The notes under the pieces were generated by a model. The model was not told the DNA's origin and made no database searches. It was given only the letters and a program-made list of their open reading frames with translations. The position numbers were made by a program, and so were the translations under genes. Of a stretch of DNA of 32,759 bases, positions 7,268 to 13,542 are shown piece after piece (within the stretch, counting starts at the first letter, position 1; the number at the start of each line of letters is the position of its first letter). The DNA is from an uncultured Collinsella sp. (GTDB lineage Bacteria; Actinomycetota; Coriobacteriia; Coriobacteriales; Coriobacteriaceae), in contig CAAEVV010000014.1 in the NCBI GenBank assembly GCA_900759565.1, positions 1 to 32,759 on the forward strand, read 5' to 3'.

Positions 7268-8350
7268 CTATCGCACGAAGTACCAGGGGCTTTCCTGCAC
7301 GGTGGGTTCCAGCGCGATGCCGGTGCGTTCCTTAAACAGATCCATGTCCTGAGATTTTTCGGTCCACCACGCGTTGGGCTTAAAGGTCATGCTCTCAATG
7401 ACATGACCGACAAACACACTGTTGCGCAGCTTGGAGAAGTCGGTGTTCATGATCAGGATGGACGCGAGCACAAGCACAATGCCCAGAACCTTGATCGCGC
7501 CGGCGGACTCGGCATAGACACCAATGCCCACCAGTACGGTGACGACCGTCTCGAATGACATTACGACGGGAACTTTCGACGTCTCGAGCCCCATGGACAG
7601 ACCCTGCATATATAAGACATAGGCCACGGCTGTGGGGATGAGTCCAAAACCAAAGAACAGCAGCAGCAGCTGTGGCGACATTGCCGCGGCAACATCTGGC
7701 CACGGAGCCGCGATAGCCGCCATAACCGCACCGCCAAAAACAAGGCCCCAAAACGTGACAGCCAGCGGGTGGACCGTCTTGGTTGCTATCCGGCTAAACA
7801 CCGCGAGCGACGCGCCGCAAAAGCCCGCAATCACGCCCGACGTGACGCCCCAAACCGAAAAATGAAAACCGGAAAGGTCGCCATTGGTCACTGCAAGTAC
7901 ACAGCCACCGATATTAAAAACGATGGCAACGAGCTTGTTGGGAGTCACATCCTCGCGATAAAGCACGCGGCCGAGCATGACGCCAAACACCGGCGAGGTG
8001 TAGAGCAGTACCGAGGCCGTGGACATGCCCACCTCGCCCATGCACTCGTAATAAAGCGTGTTAGCGGTGGCGAGGCCGATAATGCCAAGAAGCGCGCAGG
8101 GAACAAGCTCTTTAGGACTTGCCTTGAACAGTGCCAGGGGACCCGATGCTTTTCCCTCACGAGCACCTCGCTGGCAACCCATGAACGCCAAGACCGGAGC
8201 CATTAAGACGGCACCCGACAACAGGCGAAAGGCCGCCATGCTCTGAGACGAAACACCCAGGGCCGAGATGCCTTTTACAAAGATTCCGATGCTGCCCCAC
8301 ATAAGCGCGGCGATCAGCACCAGCACATAGCCCAGATTGCTTTTCTTCAA
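7268..8350 (-). CDS. EamA/DMT-superfamily permease
   Basis: A 360-residue inner-membrane protein with about ten membrane segments in two EamA repeats (about 5-130 and 165-300), plus an unusual soluble tail of roughly 50 residues. Such proteins move metabolites or amino acids, often outward. The frame opens at a GTG (8386), but GAGGAGG lies five bases before a TTG at 8350, so the TTG is chosen. Its promoter carries a GntR1-like site, which links it to the PTS operon just downstream. If the pathway splits fructoselysine, release of the amino acid could be its role; that is speculation. Confidence 0.85.
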   Translation of the reverse strand: MKKSNLGYVLVLIAALMWGSIGIFVKGISALGVSSQSMAAFRLLSGAVLMAPVLAFMGCQRGAREGKASGPLALFKASPKELVPCALLGIIGLATANTLYYECMGEVGMSTASVLLYTSPVFGVMLGRVLYREDVTPNKLVAIVFNIGGCVLAVTNGDLSGFHFSVWGVTSGVIAGFCGASLAVFSRIATKTVHPLAVTFWGLVFGGAVMAAIAAPWPDVAAAMSPQLLLLFFGFGLIPTAVAYVLYMQGLSMGLETSKVPVVMSFETVVTVLVGIGVYAESAGAIKVLGIVLVLASILIMNTDFSKLRNSVFVGHVIESMTFKPNAWWTEKSQDMDLFKERTGIALEPTVQESPWYFVR

Positions 8351-8389
8351 CGCAGCCTCCTCGGTATTGTTTCCAATATGTTTCACACT

Positions 8390-8420
8390 ACGTTATAGTC
8401 GTTATATACATTTTTCAAGA
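8390..8420 (-). promoter_or_regulatory. EamA promoter with GntR1-like operator
   Basis: ACGT-TATAG-TCGT (8390-8402) matches the ACGT-N5-ACGT operator with one change. On the minus strand TTGAAA and TATAAC lie 15 bases apart across it, so the operator overlaps a plausible but tightly spaced promoter. Confidence 0.5.
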
Positions 8421-8428
8421 CACAAATC

Positions 8429-8452
8429 GGCGAGCGGGAAAATCCGCTCGCC
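8429..8452 (-). terminator. Hairpin upstream of the EamA promoter
   Basis: GGCGAGCGG (8429-8437) pairs perfectly with CCGCTCGCC (8444-8452). On the minus strand it is followed by GATTTGTG, a poor T-run. It could stop transcripts arriving from SIS2. Confidence 0.45.
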
Positions 8453-8493
8453 CGCACACTCATTGGGTAGTCATTGGGGCGCACTTAAATGAG

Positions 8494-8549
8494 TAGTCGT
8501 TGGGGACGTTCTTGGATGACTAGTCATCCAAGAACGTCCCCAACGACTA
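8494..8549. repeat. Perfect 56-bp palindrome
   Basis: The 28-base arm 8494-8521 is the exact reverse complement of 8522-8549, with no spacer. It contains TTGGGGACGTTCTTGG. A degenerate half copy, GTAGTCATTGGGG, lies just left at about 8468-8480, and GACTGTCCCC follows at 8551-8560. It belongs with the other GGGAC hairpins and fills part of the 400-bp gap between EamA and SIS2. Confidence 0.85.
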
Positions 8550-8607
8550 GGACTGTCCCCAAGTGCCACATCTGGACCAAGGCGACGCCGATGCTTTGGC
8601 AACGTCA

Positions 8608-8718
8608 GCGAAAACCCACCTGAGCGAGCAAGGTGCCTTGAAGCGAAGCGGCATTGACCTTCTGGTCATGCCGCTGAAGCTGAAAGGCAGATTGCCGCTC
8701 AGGTGGGTTTGCAGCGTC
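8608..8718 (+). repeat. Structured intergenic element, copy 2 of 3
   Basis: Same fold and 89% identity as 61-171. All 12 differences are structurally consistent: five paired double changes, one G-T to A-T change, and one in an internal loop. It lies just 3' of the SIS2 stop, in the same orientation as copy 1, and is followed after five bases by the hairpin 8724-8751. Confidence 0.85.
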
Positions 8719-8723
8719 GAGCC

Positions 8724-8751
8724 GTTACGCGGTTTGGTAAAACCGCGTAAC
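8724..8751. terminator. Hairpin touching the SIS2 stop codon
   Basis: GTTACGCGGTT (8724-8734) pairs with AACCGCGTAAC (8741-8751), and its outermost base is part of the SIS2 stop codon (8751-8753). No T-run follows on the minus strand. Position relative to the structured element matches the hairpins at 176-204 and 13524-13542. Confidence 0.55.
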
Positions 8752-9743
8752 TAATACTCAAGCTTCCACATGTAGCGGCGCGTCATGTAGTCCTTGTGGG
8801 TGACGGCAGAGAGCGCGCGCATGTACACGTTGTTGAGGATCGGGGCAAAGATCAGGTGGTTGAAGTACTCGCTCACGCTGTCCTTGATGTCGTTGAGGCC
8901 GAGCTCCTTGGCGTCGAGCTGATAGACGCGCTCGCCACCGTACTGGTTGACAAAGCGGATGCCGCGCTCGTCGTTGCAGCGGCTGCGGCCGACGCTGATG
9001 AGCTGGAACAGCGAGGTGCGCTTGTCCAGGATCTCGAAGGGGCCGTGGAAGAAGTCGCAGGTGTTGATGGTGCAAGAGTCGATCTGCAGCATCTCCTGCA
9101 CGTTGCAGATGCTAAAGACGTAGGCGGCACCAAAGAGCGGACCCTGAGCCATCACGTTGATGCAGGGCTTGTCGGCGTTCTGCTCGGCCCACTTGGCAGC
9201 GAGCGGACGGGTGTACTCGACGGCCTTGCGATAGATGGGGTCGACCAAGTCGAACGCGGCCATAGCGGTCTCGTACTCGGCATAGCCCTCGGTCTGCTGC
9301 GTGAGCTCCATGGCGATCATGGTCACGACGGCGGAGTTGGTACGGCCCATGCAGGACTCATCGACGGCCAGGCTGTCGTACTGGATCTTGTAGTCGCAGA
9401 CCTCGGTGAGGCCGGACTCGTCAACATAGATGGCGATGGTGCTGGCGCCGTGGTCCTTGGCGACCTGGGCGGCAACGATGGTCTCCTTGGTGCCGCGCAT
9501 AGACACGACGACGGCCAGGGTGTTCTCGTTGACGTAGGCCGGGGTGGCGTGCACGAACTCGTTGCTGGTGTAGCTGGAGCTCACGACCTGCGTGGCCTCG
9601 TGCTCCATAAAGTACTGAGCAGGATAGTTGCCACCGTTGGATCCGCCAGCGCCAATCCACACGACGCGCTTGATGCCGCCCTTGTCTGCCTTGTCAGCCA
9701 AAACCTGGGAGACGACGTCCTTAACCTGTTCCTGAGTAGTCAT
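8751..9743 (-). CDS. SIS-domain sugar-amine phosphate deglycase-like protein 2
   Basis: A 330-residue paralogue of the SIS protein at 3300-4283, with the same layout and the same type of ending (RRYMWKLEY). The first SIS fold has WIGAGGSNGGN (29-39) and SMRGTKET. In the catalytic loop the paralogue's GEYFHGPFE becomes CDFFHGPFE, so Asp230 replaces the usual Glu while His233 is kept. This suggests a different substrate or altered chemistry. AAAGG lies ten bases before the ATG. It is monocistronic and divergent from GntR2, with three shared operators between. In the Salmonella gfr system two deglycases serve one mannose-type PTS, which would fit this pair. Confidence 0.82.
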   Translation of the reverse strand: MTTQEQVKDVVSQVLADKADKGGIKRVVWIGAGGSNGGNYPAQYFMEHEATQVVSSSYTSNEFVHATPAYVNENTLAVVVSMRGTKETIVAAQVAKDHGASTIAIYVDESGLTEVCDYKIQYDSLAVDESCMGRTNSAVVTMIAMELTQQTEGYAEYETAMAAFDLVDPIYRKAVEYTRPLAAKWAEQNADKPCINVMAQGPLFGAAYVFSICNVQEMLQIDSCTINTCDFFHGPFEILDKRTSLFQLISVGRSRCNDERGIRFVNQYGGERVYQLDAKELGLNDIKDSVSEYFNHLIFAPILNNVYMRALSAVTHKDYMTRRYMWKLEY

Positions 9744-9781
9744 CGTGCATCAGCCTTTCTTCTCGTTTGATGCTCTCGATG

Positions 9782-9932
9782 GCATACAAGTTACATACAT
9801 GTTTTGATTATGTCGACTAGTTGTATGCTATATTTATCTTAGAAATTTTGCTGGTAAGGTTTTCAGTAGCTCGATACCAGCGGTTTTATTGTTGTGTTGA
9901 ATACATGCTTGCTTAGATAGGCATACAAGTTA
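9782..9932. promoter_or_regulatory. SIS2-GntR2 divergent control region with three GCATACAA sites
   Basis: GCATACAAGTTA occurs at 9782-9793 and 9921-9932, and its near reverse complement CTAGTTGTATGC at 9817-9828. The first two lie close to SIS2 and the last is 17 bases before GntR2. This is the pattern of a local GntR regulator controlling itself and the divergent gene. The motif differs from the ACGT-N5-ACGT of GntR1. The region is AT-rich, but I could not assign -35/-10 pairs safely. Confidence 0.65.
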
Positions 9933-9948
9933 GATATAGGCTGATCGC

Positions 9949-10671
9949 ATGAACGCTTCATCTAAAAAGAAACTGAGCCAATACGAGCGCTTGGCGGGTA
10001 CGCTTCGCGACCGCATCGCCGCCGGCATCTACGCACGCGGAGACAAGCTGCCGTCCGAGATGGAGCTCATGGACGAATCGGGGCTGTCGCGCAGCACCGT
10101 GCGCCACGCCCTTAAGGTGCTCGTTGATGAGGGCCTGGTGCGCACCGAGCGCGGGCGTGGCGCCTTTGTGGCCGACACGCCCGCGCTCCACGAGAACAAC
10201 CTAGTGTTTTCGAGCTATACCAAGCAGGTCGAAGGCCAGGGCATGAAGCCCACCACGCGCACCGTGGACTCGGGCTTTGCCAAGGCGGCCGGCAGCATAG
10301 CTAAGTTCTTTGACGCCGCCGTGGGCAGCAAGCTCGTCAAACTTGTCCGCCTGCGCTACCTGGACGACGCGCCGCTGTGCCTGGAGACCACCTACCTGCC
10401 GCCAAGCTTCGAGACGCTCATCGATCGCGATATTAACGGTTCACTCTACGCCACGCTACGACAGGAGTTCCATCGCGCGCCGGCACAGGGGCATAAGACC
10501 TTTGAGGTGTGCTACGCCTCGCAAAACGAAGCGTTTTTGCTCAACGTTGAGCGCGGGCAGGCGCTGATCCTGATCACCGACTACGTCTACGACACCGACG
10601 GCCGCCCGCTCCACGTCTCCAAGCGCATCCAGCGCACCGACCGTGCCAAATACACCGAACCCATCGGCTAA
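9949..10671 (+). CDS. GntR/HutC-type transcriptional regulator 2 (UTRA domain)
   Basis: The only plus-strand gene here, 240 residues. The winged helix-turn-helix (about 8-78) includes KLPSEMELMDESGLSRSTVR and GRGAFV; a UTRA sensor domain follows (about 85-235). It is divergent from SIS2, and the space between carries repeated GCATACAA sites, so it very likely controls SIS2 and itself. The ligand is probably the phosphorylated substrate or product of SIS2. Its start has only a weak ATAGG site. It is clearly a paralogue of GntR1, but its inferred operator is different. Confidence 0.93.
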   Translation: MNASSKKKLSQYERLAGTLRDRIAAGIYARGDKLPSEMELMDESGLSRSTVRHALKVLVDEGLVRTERGRGAFVADTPALHENNLVFSSYTKQVEGQGMKPTTRTVDSGFAKAAGSIAKFFDAAVGSKLVKLVRLRYLDDAPLCLETTYLPPSFETLIDRDINGSLYATLRQEFHRAPAQGHKTFEVCYASQNEAFLLNVERGQALILITDYVYDTDGRPLHVSKRIQRTDRAKYTEPIG

Positions 10672-10679
10672 CCAACACC

Positions 10680-10720
10680 AAAACCACCACAAAGGGGACA
10701 GGCACCTTTGTGGTGGTTTT
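10680..10720. terminator. Bidirectional terminator hairpin of the GGGGACAGG type
   Basis: A perfect 16-bp stem: AAAACCACCACAAAGG (10680-10695) with CCTTTGTGGTGGTTTT (10705-10720), loop GGACAGGCA. The stem carries the T-run on the + strand, ending GntR2, and overlaps the stop codon of the convergent GNAT gene (TAA at 10719-10721). It also belongs to the GGGACAG repeat class. Confidence 0.85.
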
Positions 10721-11300
10721 AGGCGAAGAGGTCGGGGAACCAGGTTGGTTTGGGTTGGTTGGGTGTGCGCTCGGCCAGGACCAGCTCCATCCAGCACATG
10801 TCGTACCAGCGGCCGAACTTTTGGGCGCAGCGGTCGAAGGTGCCCACCAGGCGATATCCCATATGGGCATGGAAATCCTGGCTGTTGTGCGTCAGGTACT
10901 CGTCGTCCTTATCGTGCGGCACGGCAATGAGGGCGCACATGTTGGTGATGCCCATCGCGATCAGGCATTGCTTGAGCGCATCGTGCAGCTTGCGGCCCAG
11001 CCCGCCGTGGCGTACATCGCGCGCCAGGTAGATCGACGTCTCGACCGACCAGTCGTACGCCTCGCGGCTGTTAAGCGGACTCACGTAGGCATAGCCTACC
11101 GGACGCCCGTCCAACTCCATCACCAAATACGGATAACGCTTGAGCGTACGCTCGATGCGCCCGGCGAACTCCTCAACGCTCGGCACCTCGTATTCGCAGG
11201 TAATCGCCGTCTGGCGCACATACGGCTCATAGATGGCAAGCAACGCCGGCGCATCATCAGGCGTCGCCAGGCGAATCGTCGGCTCGGACATCTCGGTCAT
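10719..11300 (-). CDS. GNAT-family N-acetyltransferase (phosphinothricin acetyltransferase-like)
   Basis: A 193-residue acetyltransferase. It has the PAT/Bar-type start IRLATPDDAPALLAIYEPYV, the ETSIYLARDVRHGGLGRKLHDAL acetyl-CoA region (about 95-115) with its Arg/Gly loop, and a late HAHMGYRLVGTFDRCAQKFGRW block usual for the subfamily. It should acetylate a small amine with acetyl-CoA; the substrate is unknown. The ATG at 11300 has GAAGGG four bases before it. The frame opens further upstream only through the terminator of the preceding gene. Confidence 0.9.
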   Translation of the reverse strand: MTEMSEPTIRLATPDDAPALLAIYEPYVRQTAITCEYEVPSVEEFAGRIERTLKRYPYLVMELDGRPVGYAYVSPLNSREAYDWSVETSIYLARDVRHGGLGRKLHDALKQCLIAMGITNMCALIAVPHDKDDEYLTHNSQDFHAHMGYRLVGTFDRCAQKFGRWYDMCWMELVLAERTPNQPKPTWFPDLFA

Positions 11301-11321
11301 ACAACCCTTCTCCCCCAAAAG

Positions 11322-11362
11322 CAAAGGCCGCCCTGCGCCAAGCCCAGGCGCAGGGCGGCCCC
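11322..11362 (-). terminator. Terminator after threonine aldolase
   Basis: GGCCGCCCTGCGCC (11326-11339) pairs perfectly with GGCGCAGGGCGGCC (11347-11360). On the minus strand it is followed by TTTGCTTTTG. Confidence 0.85.
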
Positions 11363-11378
11363 TTGTCATTACATCAGG

Positions 11379-12404
11379 CTACAGGACAGTCGCCAACGCG
11401 TCGATATCCTCCTGCGTCGTGGCCCAGCTGGTGCAAAAACGCACCACCGTGTGGGTATCGTCGTACTTTTCCCAGTACTCAATCGAGGCATGCTCGCGAA
11501 TGCGGGCCATGTCCTCGTTGGGCAGAATCACAAACTGCTGGTTTGTGGGCGTCTCCAAGAAGAACTGGTAGCCGCGCTCGTGCAGCACGCGACGCAGCGC
11601 CTGAGCGGTCTCAATCGCCTGGCGACCAATCTCAAAATACAGGCCGTCGGTAAAGAGTGCCTCAAACTGCACGCCCGTCAGGCGGCCCTTGGCCAGCAAC
11701 GCGCCATGCTGCTTAATACGCGGAATGGGATGCGCCGGGGCGTGCATGCCGCAAAACACCACGGCCTCGCCGCAAAGCGCGCCGCACTTGGTGCCGCCGA
11801 TGTAGAACACGTCGCACAGCTGCGCCAGCTCGGGCAGGGTAATGTCGCACTCATCGGCCGCCAGCGCATAGGCCAGGCGGGCGCCATCCACAAACAGCGG
11901 AATCTGGCGCGTCTGGCACACCGCGTGAATCGCCGCGAGCTCGGCCTTAGAGTACAGCGTGCCGTACTCGGTCGATAGACTCACGTACACGGCACCCGGA
12001 AACACCGTGTGCTCGTAGCTCTCGTTTTCGTAGAACACCTGGATATAGTTCTCGAGGTCCTCGGCGTGCATCTTGCCCTCGTAGCCGGGGATGGTGAGCA
12101 CCTTGTGGCCGCCAAACTCGATGGCACCCGCCTCGTGGCAGGCGACGTGGCCAGTCTCGGCAGCAACGACGCCCTCGTACGGCGCGAGCAGCATGTCGAT
12201 CACCGTCGCGTTGGCCTGCGTGCCGCCCACCAGAAAAAACACGTCGGCATCGGGGGCCTGGCAGGCCTCGCGGATAAGCTGCTTGGCACGCTCGGTGTGT
12301 ACATCGGTACCGTAGCCGGGCTGCGGCTCCATGTTGGTATCGACGAGCGCCTGCAGCACTGCCGGATGTGCGCCGTGGGAATAATCGTTGTTAAACGCGA
12401 GCAT
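11379..12404 (-). CDS. Low-specificity threonine aldolase (PLP enzyme, fold type I)
   Basis: A 341-residue PLP-dependent aldolase that cleaves L-threonine or allo-threonine to glycine and acetaldehyde in the cytoplasm. Seen here are FNNDYSHGAHP at the N-terminus, GGTQANATV (60-68) for phosphate binding, His87 in ETGHVACHEAGA, Asp173 in FVDGARL, which contacts the PLP ring nitrogen, and Lys206 in IGGTKCGA, which forms the Schiff base. Length is normal. GAGAGGA lies before the ATG. It appears to be a single-gene unit with a strong terminator. Confidence 0.94.
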   Translation of the reverse strand: MLAFNNDYSHGAHPAVLQALVDTNMEPQPGYGTDVHTERAKQLIREACQAPDADVFFLVGGTQANATVIDMLLAPYEGVVAAETGHVACHEAGAIEFGGHKVLTIPGYEGKMHAEDLENYIQVFYENESYEHTVFPGAVYVSLSTEYGTLYSKAELAAIHAVCQTRQIPLFVDGARLAYALAADECDITLPELAQLCDVFYIGGTKCGALCGEAVVFCGMHAPAHPIPRIKQHGALLAKGRLTGVQFEALFTDGLYFEIGRQAIETAQALRRVLHERGYQFFLETPTNQQFVILPNEDMARIREHASIEYWEKYDDTHTVVRFCTSWATTQEDIDALATVL

Positions 12405-12449
12405 GGCAATCCTCTCTTACCGGGTATCGGCCAGATGATTCAAACGGAG

Positions 12450-13313
12450 CTATTGTACGCCGTTGGGATAGGCAATGCGCGCGGCAAGGCACTCAAGTGC
12501 CAGTACCAGGGCAAAGCCGCAGCTCACGTCGCTCAAAAAGTGCGCACCGATCACGATGCGGCCAAGCGCGACGAGCGCCGCAACCACAGCCGCCGTCCAA
12601 AAGACCACGCGACGACGCGAAGGCTTTTCCGTAAAGGCTGCCACGGGAAGCCCGGCAAGCATAAGGCCGATCGCCGCATGCGCCGTGTGTCCGCTCGCAA
12701 ACGACTTGAACCCGTCCTTGATCACGCCGGCGGCGATATAGGTCCACTTGTCGGGATTGCCGATCACCCACCACGGCTGAAAATTGAGCCCCGGCGTGAC
12801 CTCGATCACGCGCATGCGCGGGCGCGACCACAACGGCTTAACAATGACGTTGAGGATGATGGCCTGAGCGACCCACACGGCCAGTACCATCAACGCCCAG
12901 CGTGTGAGCTCGTCGGGCTCGGTCGTGCGAGTAAGGCGATAGACGATAAGGTTGGCGGCGATGACCAGCACAAACGTCAGCACCAACTGAACGGCAATGA
13001 GTTTACCGCCAACCCGCAGGGACGAAACGATCTCGTAGCCGGCCAAGCCAACGTTGACGAGGATGCCGAGCACAGCGAGCCATTTGCTCCCTCTGGAATC
13101 GGGACGCACCGCGCGCACGAGCATAACGCCCGCGACGCTTGCCGTCAGCTCGAACGGCAGCTCGCCGGCGGCCTCGATAAGGCGACCGTACATACTGCCG
13201 ATATTGAACAGCGCGCTCGAGATCTGATAATCAAAGAAACTGCCCACGCCCAGGCAAAGGGCAAGGATGACCGCGATAGCAGCGGCGTCTTTCTTATAGA
13301 TGTATCCGAACAT
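12450..13313 (-). CDS. PAP2-family membrane phosphatase
   Basis: A 287-residue membrane protein with about six transmembrane segments and the three PAP2 motifs: KPLWSRP (shorter than the usual K-X6-RP spacing), SFASGHTAH and RIVIGAHFLSDV. The latter two supply the catalytic His residues. Such enzymes remove phosphate from lipid phosphates, for example phosphatidate, undecaprenyl pyrophosphate or PGP, at the outer face of the membrane. The ATG at 13313 follows AAAGGAAAGC. The frame is open further upstream, but only through element copy 3. Substrate not assignable. Confidence 0.88.
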   Translation of the reverse strand: MFGYIYKKDAAAIAVILALCLGVGSFFDYQISSALFNIGSMYGRLIEAAGELPFELTASVAGVMLVRAVRPDSRGSKWLAVLGILVNVGLAGYEIVSSLRVGGKLIAVQLVLTFVLVIAANLIVYRLTRTTEPDELTRWALMVLAVWVAQAIILNVIVKPLWSRPRMRVIEVTPGLNFQPWWVIGNPDKWTYIAAGVIKDGFKSFASGHTAHAAIGLMLAGLPVAAFTEKPSRRRVVFWTAAVVAALVALGRIVIGAHFLSDVSCGFALVLALECLAARIAYPNGVQ

Positions 13314-13408
13314 GCTTTCCTTTCGGTCGGGCGAAGGGTCGACCCGCAACATGGTGGGGCAAAGATAGCTTTGTCCCATAAATACCCTTACAGGTTGAGC
13401 ATAAGCAA

Positions 13409-13518
13409 GCGAAAACGTTCCATTTGTGGCAAGGTGGCCCGAAGGAGGAGGGAAGCGTACTTGCGTACGCGACCGACGAGTGAGGGTCAGATTGCCCAAA
13501 TGGAGCGTTTGCAGCGTC
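13409..13518 (+). repeat. Structured intergenic element, copy 3 of 3 (divergent)
   Basis: It has the same ends (GCGAAA and TTGCAGCGTC) and length (110 nt), but helices of different sequence. The basal stem uses AACGTTCCATTTG with CAAATGGAGCGTT, one T-G wobble. The internal GCAAGG faces GATTGC. P2 is TGGCCC with GGGTCA, and the tandem G-A/G-A step is kept. The apical hairpin is GCGTAC-TTGC-GTACGC. It lies seven bases 3' of the Mfd stop. Confidence 0.75.
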
Positions 13519-13523
13519 GACCC

Positions 13524-13542
13524 GCTAGTCGTCGTCGCTAGC
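13524..13542. other. Short hairpin over the Mfd stop codon
   Basis: GCTAG (13524-13528) pairs with CTAGC (13538-13542) around the last three Asp codons and stop of mfd. It keeps the five-base spacing to the structured element seen at copy 2. Weak alone; supported by position. Confidence 0.4.

Noticed and set aside
12009..13541. Long + strand open frame of 510 codons opposite threonine aldolase and PAP2
   Set aside because: It is antisense to two genes with clear family motifs, has no ribosome site, and its composition is that of a shadow frame in GC-rich DNA.
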